From assembly GCF_902497775.2 (NCBI RefSeq), contig NZ_OZ024668.1, positions 5,502,326 through 5,566,325 of the forward strand: DNA of 64,000 nt, in the 5' to 3' direction. Shown here in pieces: positions 57,321 to 64,000 of the stretch (position 1 is its first letter; every line of letters begins with the position of its first letter). The notes under the pieces were generated by a model, which was given only the letters and a program-made list of their open reading frames with translations, did no database searches and was not told the origin of the DNA. The stretch comes from Pseudomonas fluorescens. Lineage in GTDB: Bacteria; Pseudomonadota; Gammaproteobacteria; Pseudomonadales; Pseudomonadaceae. The translations under genes and the position numbers were made by a program.

Positions 57321-57653
57321 ATGAGTTTGACCGAAGCGCGTTTTCACGACCTGGTCGACGCGACCCAACAGGCCCTGGAAGACCTGTTCGACGAGACTGA
57401 CCTGGATCTGGACATGGAGAACTCGGCAGGGGTCCTGACCATCAAGTTCGACAACGGCAGCCAGCTGATCTTCAGCCGTCAGGAGCCGCTGCGCCAACTG
57501 TGGCTGGCCGACAGGTCCGGTGGTTTCCACTTCGACTACGACGAGCAGAACGGCAAGTGGACCTGCGAAAAGAGCGGAGAGCTGCTGGGCGAAATGCTCG
57601 AGCGCATCGTCTGGGAGCGAGCGGGTGAAAAGCTCGATTTCGACGACATCTGA
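57321..57653 (+). CDS. cyaY: Frataxin-like iron-binding protein
   Basis: Protein of 110 residues with the frataxin fold: acidic N-terminal helix (FHDLVDATQQALEDLFDETDLDLDMEN) and the sheet motifs VLTIKFDNG and QLWLADRSGGFHFDY. CyaY binds iron and tunes IscS-dependent Fe-S assembly. It is divergent from lptM and its stop overlaps the next start (ATGA). Confidence 0.95.
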   Translation: MSLTEARFHDLVDATQQALEDLFDETDLDLDMENSAGVLTIKFDNGSQLIFSRQEPLRQLWLADRSGGFHFDYDEQNGKWTCEKSGELLGEMLERIVWERAGEKLDFDDI

Positions 57654-57874
57654 TGAGCAGTGCAGCCAAGCCGGCCAAGCCGCTCTACAGCAATGTCAGC
57701 CCGGCAGTGCCGTCGCCGTGCATCAGCACCTGCCGGCTGGATGAGCACAAGGTCTGTATCGGTTGCTTGCGTCATGTCGAGGACATTCGCCAGTGGCGCG
57801 CGGCCGATGATGAGCAGCGTCGGCAGATCTGCCGCGAGGCGCTGGCGCGTCGACAGCTGGCCGGGTTGGCATAG
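57653..57874 (+). CDS. DUF1289 small Cys-rich protein
   Basis: Protein of 73 residues with the DUF1289 pattern PCISTCRLDEHKVCIGCLR, four cysteines likely to bind metal. It overlaps cyaY by one base (ATGA), so it is translationally coupled. Function unknown. Confidence 0.88.
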   Translation: MSSAAKPAKPLYSNVSPAVPSPCISTCRLDEHKVCIGCLRHVEDIRQWRAADDEQRRQICREALARRQLAGLA

Positions 57875-57885
57875 ACCCTGCGGGT

Positions 57886-57914
57886 ATTGTGTATTTACTT
57901 GGCTGTGGTAGTGT
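57886..57914 (+). promoter_or_regulatory. Promoter of rnk
   Basis: TTGTGT (-35) and TAGTGT (-10) separated by 17 bases, predicted start near 57921, just before two hairpins. Confidence 0.5.
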
Positions 57915-57923
57915 CGAACGTAC

Positions 57924-57938
57924 TTCGGCTGTGCCGAA
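57924..57938 (+). promoter_or_regulatory. Leader hairpin 1 of rnk
   Basis: TTCGGCTGTGCCGAA: a 6-bp stem with a three-base loop at the start of the predicted transcript. Confidence 0.5.
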
Positions 57939-57943
57939 TTCCT

Positions 57944-57972
57944 GCAAACCCCGCCCTTGGGCGGGGTTTTGC
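57944..57972 (+). terminator. Attenuator-like terminator before rnk
   Basis: GCAAACCCCGCCC/GGCGGGGTTTTGC stem with a three-base loop. It lies downstream of the predicted rnk promoter and before the gene, so it may attenuate rnk; it could also end the cyaY transcript. Confidence 0.7.
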
Positions 57973-58007
57973 TTTGTATCGCCCAGAAAAAGGAGTCTGA
58001 CCGGATC

Positions 58008-58427
58008 ATGAGCACCAAGCCTTCCATTATCGTCACCCGATTGGACGTACAGCGTCTCGAGCGTCTGATCGACAGCCTCGATGAGAAGACGCAGGAGTCG
58101 CCGGGTGTGCTCGCCTTGCAGGACGAGCTCGACCGCGCCGAAACGGTCGGTCACGAGGAAGTTCCGGCCGGTGTCGTGACCATGAACTCCCGGGTTCATT
58201 GCCGCGAAGAAGCCAGCGGCAAGGACTACCACTTGACCCTGGTCTACCCCAAAGACGCCAACGCTGACGAAGGCAAGATTTCCATCCTCGCCCCGATCGG
58301 CAGCGCGCTGCTGGGCTTGTCGGTGGGTGAGCAGATCGACTGGCCTGCCCCGGGCGGCAAGACCCTCAAGCTGAAACTGCTCGAAGTCGAGTACCAGCCA
58401 GAAGCCGCTGGCGACTTCGACCTCTAA
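58008..58427 (+). CDS. rnk: Nucleoside diphosphate kinase regulator
   Basis: Protein of 139 residues of the Rnk family: an N-terminal coiled coil (DVQRLERLIDSLDE) and a C-terminal GreA-like FKBP domain (GSALLGLSVGEQIDW). Rnk binds RNA polymerase and affects nucleoside diphosphate kinase levels and alginate in P. aeruginosa. Family certain, local role inferred. The start at 58008 has an AAGGAG site. Converges with cyaA. Confidence 0.94.
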   Translation: MSTKPSIIVTRLDVQRLERLIDSLDEKTQESPGVLALQDELDRAETVGHEEVPAGVVTMNSRVHCREEASGKDYHLTLVYPKDANADEGKISILAPIGSALLGLSVGEQIDWPAPGGKTLKLKLLEVEYQPEAAGDFDL

Positions 58428-58430
58428 GCC

Positions 58431-61277
58431 TCAAGCCTGCGCCAGGGCCTCGTTGAGCGCCCGCTCCAGTTCGCCCTTGTAGCGCAGGTAGAGAATGCTC
58501 GAACCCAGGCCGTCGGCCAACAGGCCGGACAGGTCCAGGTCGGTGATGTAGCAGCGGTAGCGCTCGGCCTCGCGGCGCTGCTCGATGATCTCGCCGGCGA
58601 CCACTGCGTACAGCTGGTCGCCATGCTCGAGCTGGGAAAACTCCCGCTGATTGCAGTACAGCGTGACTTGCACGTCGTCGCTCGCGCCTGCCTGTAAAAT
58701 TGCCTGCACTTCGTAATACGGGCGGTCGATGGCCCTGACCTCGACCTGGCGTGTTTCTACCTGGCGAACCTTGCCGGTGCCTGATGGCAACAATTGGTAA
58801 TAAAGAATATCCAGCGAGCCTTGGCCCTGCAGATTGTCCAGCGGCAGGCGCGCTTCGCGGCGAAATACGATCGATTGCAAAAAGCGCTGCAACGGCAGCA
58901 GCAGGCTGTTTTCATCGTGAAACGGCAGGCGCTGCTGCCACAGGGCATTGTGCTCATCGAGTACATAGACATCCGCCCAGGCGTCCTGCACTCGATAAAA
59001 CAACTGGATGCACTGTGGCTGCCCCAACGGCAGCACCTGAGATAGGTCCAGCTCCTGCAGGGCATTGGCGTCCAGGTGCAGGGGGCTGTAATCGCCGCGT
59101 TCTTCACCGAGATAGCGCAGCACCACGTCCTGATCGTCGAATGTCACCAGATTTACCGCACCGCTTTGCAGTTCCAGTACATGGGTGTGCTGCTCAACCT
59201 GCAACAGGTAGCGGTGGTTGAGGTTCTGCGCCAGCAGCGCCTGGGTGCTAGCGAACACGTCCTCGACCCGCAGGGCGATGGCCTGGGCTCTGTTGTGGCA
59301 GAAACAGCGCACCCGCAGCCTGGGCGTGTGGCCGGTGTCGAGGCTGTTGAGGTAATCACGCAGGCAGCGCAGCAGGGCATGTTCGCCGTCGTAGCGGTGC
59401 ACCTGTACTTCGTTCCAGCTGTTGAGGGTGATCTGGTCGAGGGTCAGCACCAGGTTTTCGCGCACCCCGGCATAACTCAGCGAATCGGTGCGTTCGGTGG
59501 TCATCAGGATGTTCAGGTCGCGGTGGTGCTGCAACGGGTCGATGCCGACGTTGACCAGCAACAGGATCTCGTCCGCCACGCTCGGTTGCAGCAGGCGCTG
59601 TTCGCTGACCACCGGCAGGGGCAGGGCGACGCTCTGTTGCAGGCTGCCGAGCAGGTTGAACAGCTCGTATTCGCTTAGGTCGCTGCTGCCCGGGTGCAGG
59701 GCCAGGCGCGTGCTGCTGTCGATCACGCTGTTGCGGTGGGCCCAGGCCAGCAGTTCGAGCAGTTCGCGGCAGCGCTTGATCGGCGCAAAGTGCTCCCATT
59801 CGTGTACGCCCAGGTTGCCGTTGTACAGGCCCCAGTGGGTTTGCCCGGGTTCTTTGCGGTTGGGTGACTGGACCAGGGTCAGGGTGTCTTCGGCCAGGTC
59901 CGGGGCAATACCCGGGTTGATGAACTCGACCTTGCCGGCACGTCGTTCGAAGGCGGCGTACAGGCGCCGGCCCAGCACGCTGAGGTCGCGCTGGTCGATG
60001 CGGCTGATGGCGTTCTGGCTGCGGGCGAACTGGCAGAGGAAGCGGTAGCTGTAGTTAAGTTCGGCCACCAGCTCGCGGCGTTCGACCGTCACCTGGCGGA
60101 CTTTCCACTGGCTGCGGCTGTCGAGCAGCGCCAGCTGACGCTCGTCCCAGCCCCATTCCTGGCTCAGGCGCTGCAGCAGGTCACGCTGCCAGCTGGCGTT
60201 GCGCTGGCGGCCCAGGCCGCTGAGTTTCTTGTTCACCTTCAGGTACAGGCTGCGCCGCACCAGCTCCAGCCGCTCACGTTCGCCGCGGCCTTGCAGGTAC
60301 TGCTCGATGCGCCGGTAGACCATCATGTACGGGTCGAGCTCGTCGAGGCCGAGGCGATTGCTGAACACCGCCTGCTTGAACTGCAGGCTCAGGCACTGCA
60401 CCTGCGGGTGTTCGCTGGCGTAGACCTCGGTGAGCAGCAGTTTGAGCACTGACTTGTAGGGCGATTCGATGCCTTTGAACAGCTGCCAGAGGCCGGCGCC
60501 GACGAACTCGCCCGGCGGGATGTGCGCCAGGTGGCCGAGGTCGAGGTTGTCTTCGGCGCGCACGAAGCGCTTGGACAGCAGGGTATCGATGTATTGCTGG
60601 TAGCGTGGCTCTTCATAGACCGGCACCAGCCACCACAAGGGCGTACGTCCGGCGAGCCAGATCGCGGTGCGGTAGAACTCGTCGAGCAGCAGGTAATGCT
60701 GGGTGGTGCCGCAGTCATCGGAGCTGAGCTGGCCGTCGCGCTCGCCCTGGACGAAGCTTTGCGGCTCGATCAGGAACAGGTGGGCTTCGGCGCCCTGGCT
60801 GGCGGCCCAGATTTCCAGCAGCAGGCATTTTTTGCGCAGCTCTGCCAGTTCGCTTTCGCCCAGGTCGGCGGTGTGACACACCCAGACGTCCATATCGCTT
60901 TGCTCGGCTTGGGCCAGGGTGCCCAGGCTGCCCATCAGGTACAGGCCGTGAATCGGCTGGGGCGGGTTGCCGCGTTTGGCCTTGTACGAGAACGAGCGAG
61001 TCAGCCGTTGGGCTTCGGCCAGCAGTTGGGCATCGGGCTCGAAATTGGCCACGCCTGCAGGTGTATTGCCGGAGACATAACCGGGCAGCAGCGGGTGATT
61101 GACGTGAAAAAACAGCGGCAGCAAGGTCAAAACCTGCTGTTGACGGCTCGACAACCCGTCCATGGCCCGCCCCAGCCGACCCTGGTTGAGCGTCAGAAAG
61201 CGTTGGCGCAGCTGGCTGAGCACCTTGCGGTCAATGCCCTGGTCGAGGTCGGGGCGAATTTCGTGGGGGTGGTTCAT
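58431..61277 (-). CDS. cyaA: Class I adenylate cyclase
   Basis: Adenylate cyclase of 948 residues making cAMP in the cytoplasm. The N-terminal half is the catalytic domain, with the nucleotidyltransferase motif GLYLMGSLGTLAQAEQSDMDVW near residue 110 and the segment GRTPLWWLVPVYEE; the C-terminal half is the regulatory domain. Full family length. Nearby at 46139 is a cyclic-nucleotide-domain channel that could be a target of the signal, an inference only. No glucose-PTS gene is nearby. Confidence 0.95.
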   Translation of the reverse strand: MNHPHEIRPDLDQGIDRKVLSQLRQRFLTLNQGRLGRAMDGLSSRQQQVLTLLPLFFHVNHPLLPGYVSGNTPAGVANFEPDAQLLAEAQRLTRSFSYKAKRGNPPQPIHGLYLMGSLGTLAQAEQSDMDVWVCHTADLGESELAELRKKCLLLEIWAASQGAEAHLFLIEPQSFVQGERDGQLSSDDCGTTQHYLLLDEFYRTAIWLAGRTPLWWLVPVYEEPRYQQYIDTLLSKRFVRAEDNLDLGHLAHIPPGEFVGAGLWQLFKGIESPYKSVLKLLLTEVYASEHPQVQCLSLQFKQAVFSNRLGLDELDPYMMVYRRIEQYLQGRGERERLELVRRSLYLKVNKKLSGLGRQRNASWQRDLLQRLSQEWGWDERQLALLDSRSQWKVRQVTVERRELVAELNYSYRFLCQFARSQNAISRIDQRDLSVLGRRLYAAFERRAGKVEFINPGIAPDLAEDTLTLVQSPNRKEPGQTHWGLYNGNLGVHEWEHFAPIKRCRELLELLAWAHRNSVIDSSTRLALHPGSSDLSEYELFNLLGSLQQSVALPLPVVSEQRLLQPSVADEILLLVNVGIDPLQHHRDLNILMTTERTDSLSYAGVRENLVLTLDQITLNSWNEVQVHRYDGEHALLRCLRDYLNSLDTGHTPRLRVRCFCHNRAQAIALRVEDVFASTQALLAQNLNHRYLLQVEQHTHVLELQSGAVNLVTFDDQDVVLRYLGEERGDYSPLHLDANALQELDLSQVLPLGQPQCIQLFYRVQDAWADVYVLDEHNALWQQRLPFHDENSLLLPLQRFLQSIVFRREARLPLDNLQGQGSLDILYYQLLPSGTGKVRQVETRQVEVRAIDRPYYEVQAILQAGASDDVQVTLYCNQREFSQLEHGDQLYAVVAGEIIEQRREAERYRCYITDLDLSGLLADGLGSSILYLRYKGELERALNEALAQA

Positions 61278-61360
61278 GGCGAGCTAAAACCGGCCGTCTG
61301 GGGAGCAATGGCGAGTTTAAGCTATTTTGATTTTGACGCCATTTTATTAGCGGTGAATGC

Positions 61361-61430
61361 ATCGCGGGGCAAGTCGAGTCGTCGCACCGCCGCTCCCGCC
61401 AAGCCGGTAGGAGCGGGCTTGCCCCGCGAT
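61361..61430. repeat. REP palindrome pair
   Basis: Arms beginning ATCGCGGGGCAAG and ending GGGCTTGCCCCGCGAT, between the 5' end of cyaA and the next gene. Confidence 0.8.
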
Positions 61431-61438
61431 TGCAGTTA

Positions 61439-61684
61439 TCAGGCAGGTTGAGCGACTTTGAGGATGGTCAGCAACTTCTGCACGTTCTCGGCAGCATCGT
61501 GCCCAAGACTGGTCAGGTAACCGCCATCGGGCTGGTCGGTGAGCTTTTTCTCGAACAGGCGACGTGCAGCAGCGATCACCTCCTTGGAGGCAGTGTTATG
61601 GACCTTGATGCCTTCCTGGCTGCTATCCAGGTTGAACAAGGCAAGGACTTCCAGCTCGGCAATCAGTTCGGGGGTAAACGACAT
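61439..61684 (-). CDS. TIGR02647 family DNA-binding-like protein
   Basis: Protein of 81 residues matching the TIGR02647 family, common in Pseudomonas. It has a helical N-terminus (MSFTPELIAELEVLALFNLDSSQEGIKVH) and the conserved VIAAARRLFEKKLTDQPDGGYLTSLG segment. It may bind DNA; function unknown. On the same strand as the acidic protein upstream, 63 bases away. Confidence 0.8.
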   Translation of the reverse strand: MSFTPELIAELEVLALFNLDSSQEGIKVHNTASKEVIAAARRLFEKKLTDQPDGGYLTSLGHDAAENVQKLLTILKVAQPA

Positions 61685-61747
61685 AGAGACTCCGACTTCC
61701 AGACAAGGAGGGCAGCACCGTCGCCGGTGCCTGGTTTTGCAGTGTAG

Positions 61748-62053
61748 TCAGGGAAATCCTGCTTTGCTTCTGTCCTTTTCCGGCGGCAGATCGGGCAAGG
61801 CGCGCAAGGCGGTTTCGTACCATTGGGAGTTGAACGCGCGGTCGTCTTCGAGCATCGCGTCAATCTCGTAGGCCAGCACATGGGCCATCAGGTTGAGGAT
61901 GTCTTCGCGCTCGTAGCCCACCAGGGTCAGCTTGTTGAACGTGGCTTTGGCCGCTGGCGGATTATCGCTTTCGATCTGGTTTTCGATCGCTTCGATCAGA
62001 GTCGACTCGGCGAACTCTTCTTCGTCGTTGTCGATATCGGTTGGTTCGCTCAT
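61748..62053 (-). CDS. Conserved hypothetical acidic protein
   Basis: Protein of 101 residues that I do not recognise. The N-terminus is strongly acidic (EPTDIDNDEEEFAE); the rest is helical, with FNKLTLVGYEREDILNLMAHVLAYEIDAML and a basic C-terminus. The ATG at 62053 follows a frame open to 62089. It is divergent from the first GST. Function unknown. Confidence 0.7.
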   Translation of the reverse strand: MSEPTDIDNDEEEFAESTLIEAIENQIESDNPPAAKATFNKLTLVGYEREDILNLMAHVLAYEIDAMLEDDRAFNSQWYETALRALPDLPPEKDRSKAGFP

Positions 62054-62199
62054 GGGCGCTTTCCTCTTTTGGGGCGTCCAGTTTGCCATGAGCCGGGCGC
62101 CAATGCCTTGCTATCGACAATCTCCATGATGCTGGTCAGTACCCGGTACTTGGGTCTATAACAACCCGGCCAACCCCTTTACGGCCTGGAGGCTGTTTC

Positions 62200-62862
62200 A
62201 TGCTCAAGCTTCATGGATTTGCGGTCAGCAACTACTACAACATGGTCAAACTGGCGCTGCTGGAAAAGGGCGTGCCGTTTGAAGAGGTGCTGTTTTTCGG
62301 CGGCCAGCGCCCCGAAGCGCTGAAGGTCAGCCCGCGCGGCAAGGTCCCGGTGCTGGAGACCGAGCACGGTTTTCTCAGCGAAACCAGCCTGATCCTCGAT
62401 TACATCGAGCAAACCCAGGCGGGCAAGGCACTGCTGCCGGAAGGGGTGTTCGCCCAGGCCAAGGTCCATGAGCTGGCCAAGGAGATCGAGCTGTACATCG
62501 AGTTGCCGGCCCGTGCCTGCTACCCGCAAGCCTTCTTTGGCATGCAGGTGGACGAAGCCATCAAGGCCAAGGCCAAGGATGAACTGCTGGCCGGTATCGC
62601 CACCCTCAAGCGCAACGGCAAGTTCAGCCCCTATGTGGCCGGTGACAGCCTGACCATCGCCGACATGCTGTTTTGCTTCAGCGTCGATCTGGCCTATGCC
62701 GTGGGCAAGAAAGTGCTGGGTATCGATGTGCTGGAAGACTTCCCGCAAGCTCGCGCGTTGCTGGAACGCTTCAAGAACAACCCGAATGTGCAGAAAATCG
62801 CCGCCGACAAGGAGGCGCAGATGCCGGCATTCCTGGAAATGGTGCGTTCGGGCAAGCGCTGA
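62200..62862 (+). CDS. Glutathione S-transferase family protein 1
   Basis: Cytosolic GST of 220 residues: thioredoxin-like N-terminal domain (SNYYNMVKLALLEKGVPFEEV, then SPRGKVPVLETEHGFLSETSLILDYIE) and an all-helical C-terminal domain. A GGAGG site precedes the start. It is followed by a second, closely related GST 118 bases downstream. Substrate unknown. Confidence 0.9.
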   Translation: MLKLHGFAVSNYYNMVKLALLEKGVPFEEVLFFGGQRPEALKVSPRGKVPVLETEHGFLSETSLILDYIEQTQAGKALLPEGVFAQAKVHELAKEIELYIELPARACYPQAFFGMQVDEAIKAKAKDELLAGIATLKRNGKFSPYVAGDSLTIADMLFCFSVDLAYAVGKKVLGIDVLEDFPQARALLERFKNNPNVQKIAADKEAQMPAFLEMVRSGKR

Positions 62863-62980
62863 GTCCGTTGGGAGCGAGGCAGAAAAAGAAACGTCCTACG
62901 CCGGATAGAGATATGTAGGGCATATTCTTGGCCTGCCTCCTTCTCAATATGCAGGGAAATCACGCGGCTAGGAGGCCGAA

Positions 62981-63661
62981 ATGATCCGACTACACGGATT
63001 CTCTGCAAGCAACTACTACAACATGGTCAAGCTCGCCTTGCTGGAGAAGCGCCTGCCGTTCGAGGAGGTGCCTCTGCATGGTTGCCAGAACCCGCAGGTG
63101 CTGGCGATCAGCCCTCGCGGCAAAGTGCCGGTGCTGGAAGTGCAGCGGGGCTTTATCAGTGAAACAGACGCCATCCTCGATTTTCTTGAAGAAGCCTGCC
63201 CTGATGGTCTGTTGTTGCCGGCCGAGCCGTTCGAGCGGGCGCAAGTTCGCGCTTTGGCCAAGGAAATCGAACTGTATATCGAACTCCCCGCGCGCTACTG
63301 CTATGTCGAGGTGTTCTTTGGCGGCAGGGCTACGCCGGAGGCCTTGAAGGCCAAGGCTCGGCGTGATCTGGACAAGGGCTTTGCCGCCCTGGCCCAGCGC
63401 GGCTGCTTTGCGCCTTATGTGGCAGGGGAGCGTTTTACCCTGGCCGATCTGTACTTTCTGTACAGCGTCGACCTGGCTCGCCAGGTCGGCCTGCGTCTGT
63501 TCGACATCGACTACCTGCAGCCGCTGCCAGGCGCCCGGGCGCTACTTGAGCAACTGAATGAGAAGCCCAATGTGCGCAAGGTGGCGGCAGACAGAGCCGC
63601 CGAAATTCCGGCTTTCATGCAGCGCCTGCGAGCTGCAACCCAGTCAGAACTGACCGGGTAG
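62981..63661 (+). CDS. Glutathione S-transferase family protein 2
   Basis: GST of 226 residues, a tandem paralogue of the preceding gene: it shares the SNYYNMVKLALLEK start and the SPRGKVPVLE motif, with a diverged C-terminal half. An AGGAGG site precedes the ATG. Convergent with argH. Substrate unknown. Confidence 0.9.
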   Translation: MIRLHGFSASNYYNMVKLALLEKRLPFEEVPLHGCQNPQVLAISPRGKVPVLEVQRGFISETDAILDFLEEACPDGLLLPAEPFERAQVRALAKEIELYIELPARYCYVEVFFGGRATPEALKAKARRDLDKGFAALAQRGCFAPYVAGERFTLADLYFLYSVDLARQVGLRLFDIDYLQPLPGARALLEQLNEKPNVRKVAADRAAEIPAFMQRLRAATQSELTG

Positions 63662-63678
63662 CAGCACGCGACAGGGGC

Positions 63679-64000
63679 TTAGCGCGCGGCGAGCAGTGCC
63701 TTGCCGCGGGCAACCGCAGCGCGTACTTGCGCAGGCGCAGTACCGCCGATGTGGTCACGGGCGTTGACCGAGCCTTCGAGGGTCAGCACGGCGAACACGT
63801 CCTGTTCGATCTGGTCGCTGAACTGGCGCAGTTCGTCCAGGCTCATCTCGGCCAGATCCTTGCCAGTGTCGACGCCGTATTTCACCGCATGGCCGACGAT
63901 TTCGTGGCAGTCACGGAACGGCAGGCCGCGGCGCACCAGGTAGTCGGCCAGGTCGGTGGCGGTGCTGAAGCCGCGCAGGGCTGCTTCGCGCATGATGGCG
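63679..64000 (-). CDS. argH: Argininosuccinate lyase, C-terminal part
   Basis: The last ~107 codons of argH, running off the right edge of the window. The ending matches argininosuccinate lyase: [30 protein letters not shown] and [20 protein letters not shown]. The enzyme cleaves argininosuccinate to arginine and fumarate. The catalytic part and the start lie outside the window. Confidence 0.95.
   Translation of the reverse strand, partial: AIMREAALRGFSTATDLADYLVRRGLPFRDCHEIVGHAVKYGVDTGKDLAEMSLDELRQFSDQIEQDVFAVLTLEGSVNARDHIGGTAPAQVRAAVARGKALLAAR

Overview
The window is a stretch of chromosome from a fluorescent Pseudomonas, most likely of the P. putida group. The evidence is the gene content and order (gmk-yicC-rph-crc-pyrE, argB-algC-dut-coaBC-radC, rpmB-rpmG, dadA-alr, the lysine/pipecolate genes amaB-amaA-hglS, glnK-amtB-sutA, xerC-dapF-lysA-lptM-cyaY, rnk, cyaA), the high GC content, and the interspersed REP palindromes typical of P. 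putida. I see no prophage, insertion sequence, transposon, CRISPR array, rRNA or tRNA gene. Coding density is high, and nearly every long open frame opposite these genes is a GC-rich shadow.

Layout. 1-4 kb: polyamine catabolism (puuC-like dehydrogenase, puuD hydrolase, an APC permease). 4-15.8 kb: conserved housekeeping (gmk, yicC, rph, crc, pyrE, argB, algC, dut, coaBC, radC, an orphan peptide-binding protein, rpmBG). 15.8-25 kb: a second polyamine block: small I78-like protein, cupin, an ALDH paralogue of the same length as the first, an MFS transporter, a phospholipase D lipoprotein, a MocR regulator divergent from a DUF1127 protein, a PuuB-like oxidase and a YkgJ-type Cys-cluster protein. 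25-29 kb: D-/L-alanine catabolism (Lrp-type regulator, dadA, ridA, alr), a PuuR-like regulator and a cytochrome c5. 29-40.7 kb: CoA hydrolase/transferase, xpt, rep, a GGDEF-EAL protein, a MATE pump, a LysR regulator and a chemoreceptor. 40.7-46 kb: lysine/pipecolate degradation (hglS, LysR regulator, amaB, amaA). 46-50 kb: cyclic-nucleotide-gated MscS-like channel, comM, ubiK. 50-52.5 kb: nitrogen sensing and ammonium uptake (glnK, amtB) and sutA. 52.5-58.4 kb: HAD phosphatase, xerC, DUF484, dapF, lysA, lptM, cyaY, DUF1289, rnk. 58.4-64 kb: cyaA, two small proteins, tandem GSTs and the 3' end of argH.

How the genes work together. Much of the accessory content feeds nitrogen compounds (putrescine, alanine, lysine/pipecolate, ammonium) into central metabolism. 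The catabolite-repression protein Crc is encoded in the same window, and A-rich AANAANAA motifs of the Hfq/Crc type lie in the leaders of several of these catabolic genes. I did not find a convincing new multi-gene system. The most interesting unexplained signals are regulatory: paired consensus DnaA boxes between the MATE and LysR genes, an attenuator-like leader before rnk, a Fur-like palindrome before the GGDEF-EAL gene, repeated AATACAG operators at the MocR/DUF1127 junction, a perfect palindrome upstream of sutA, and a small uncharacterised reading frame downstream of ubiK.
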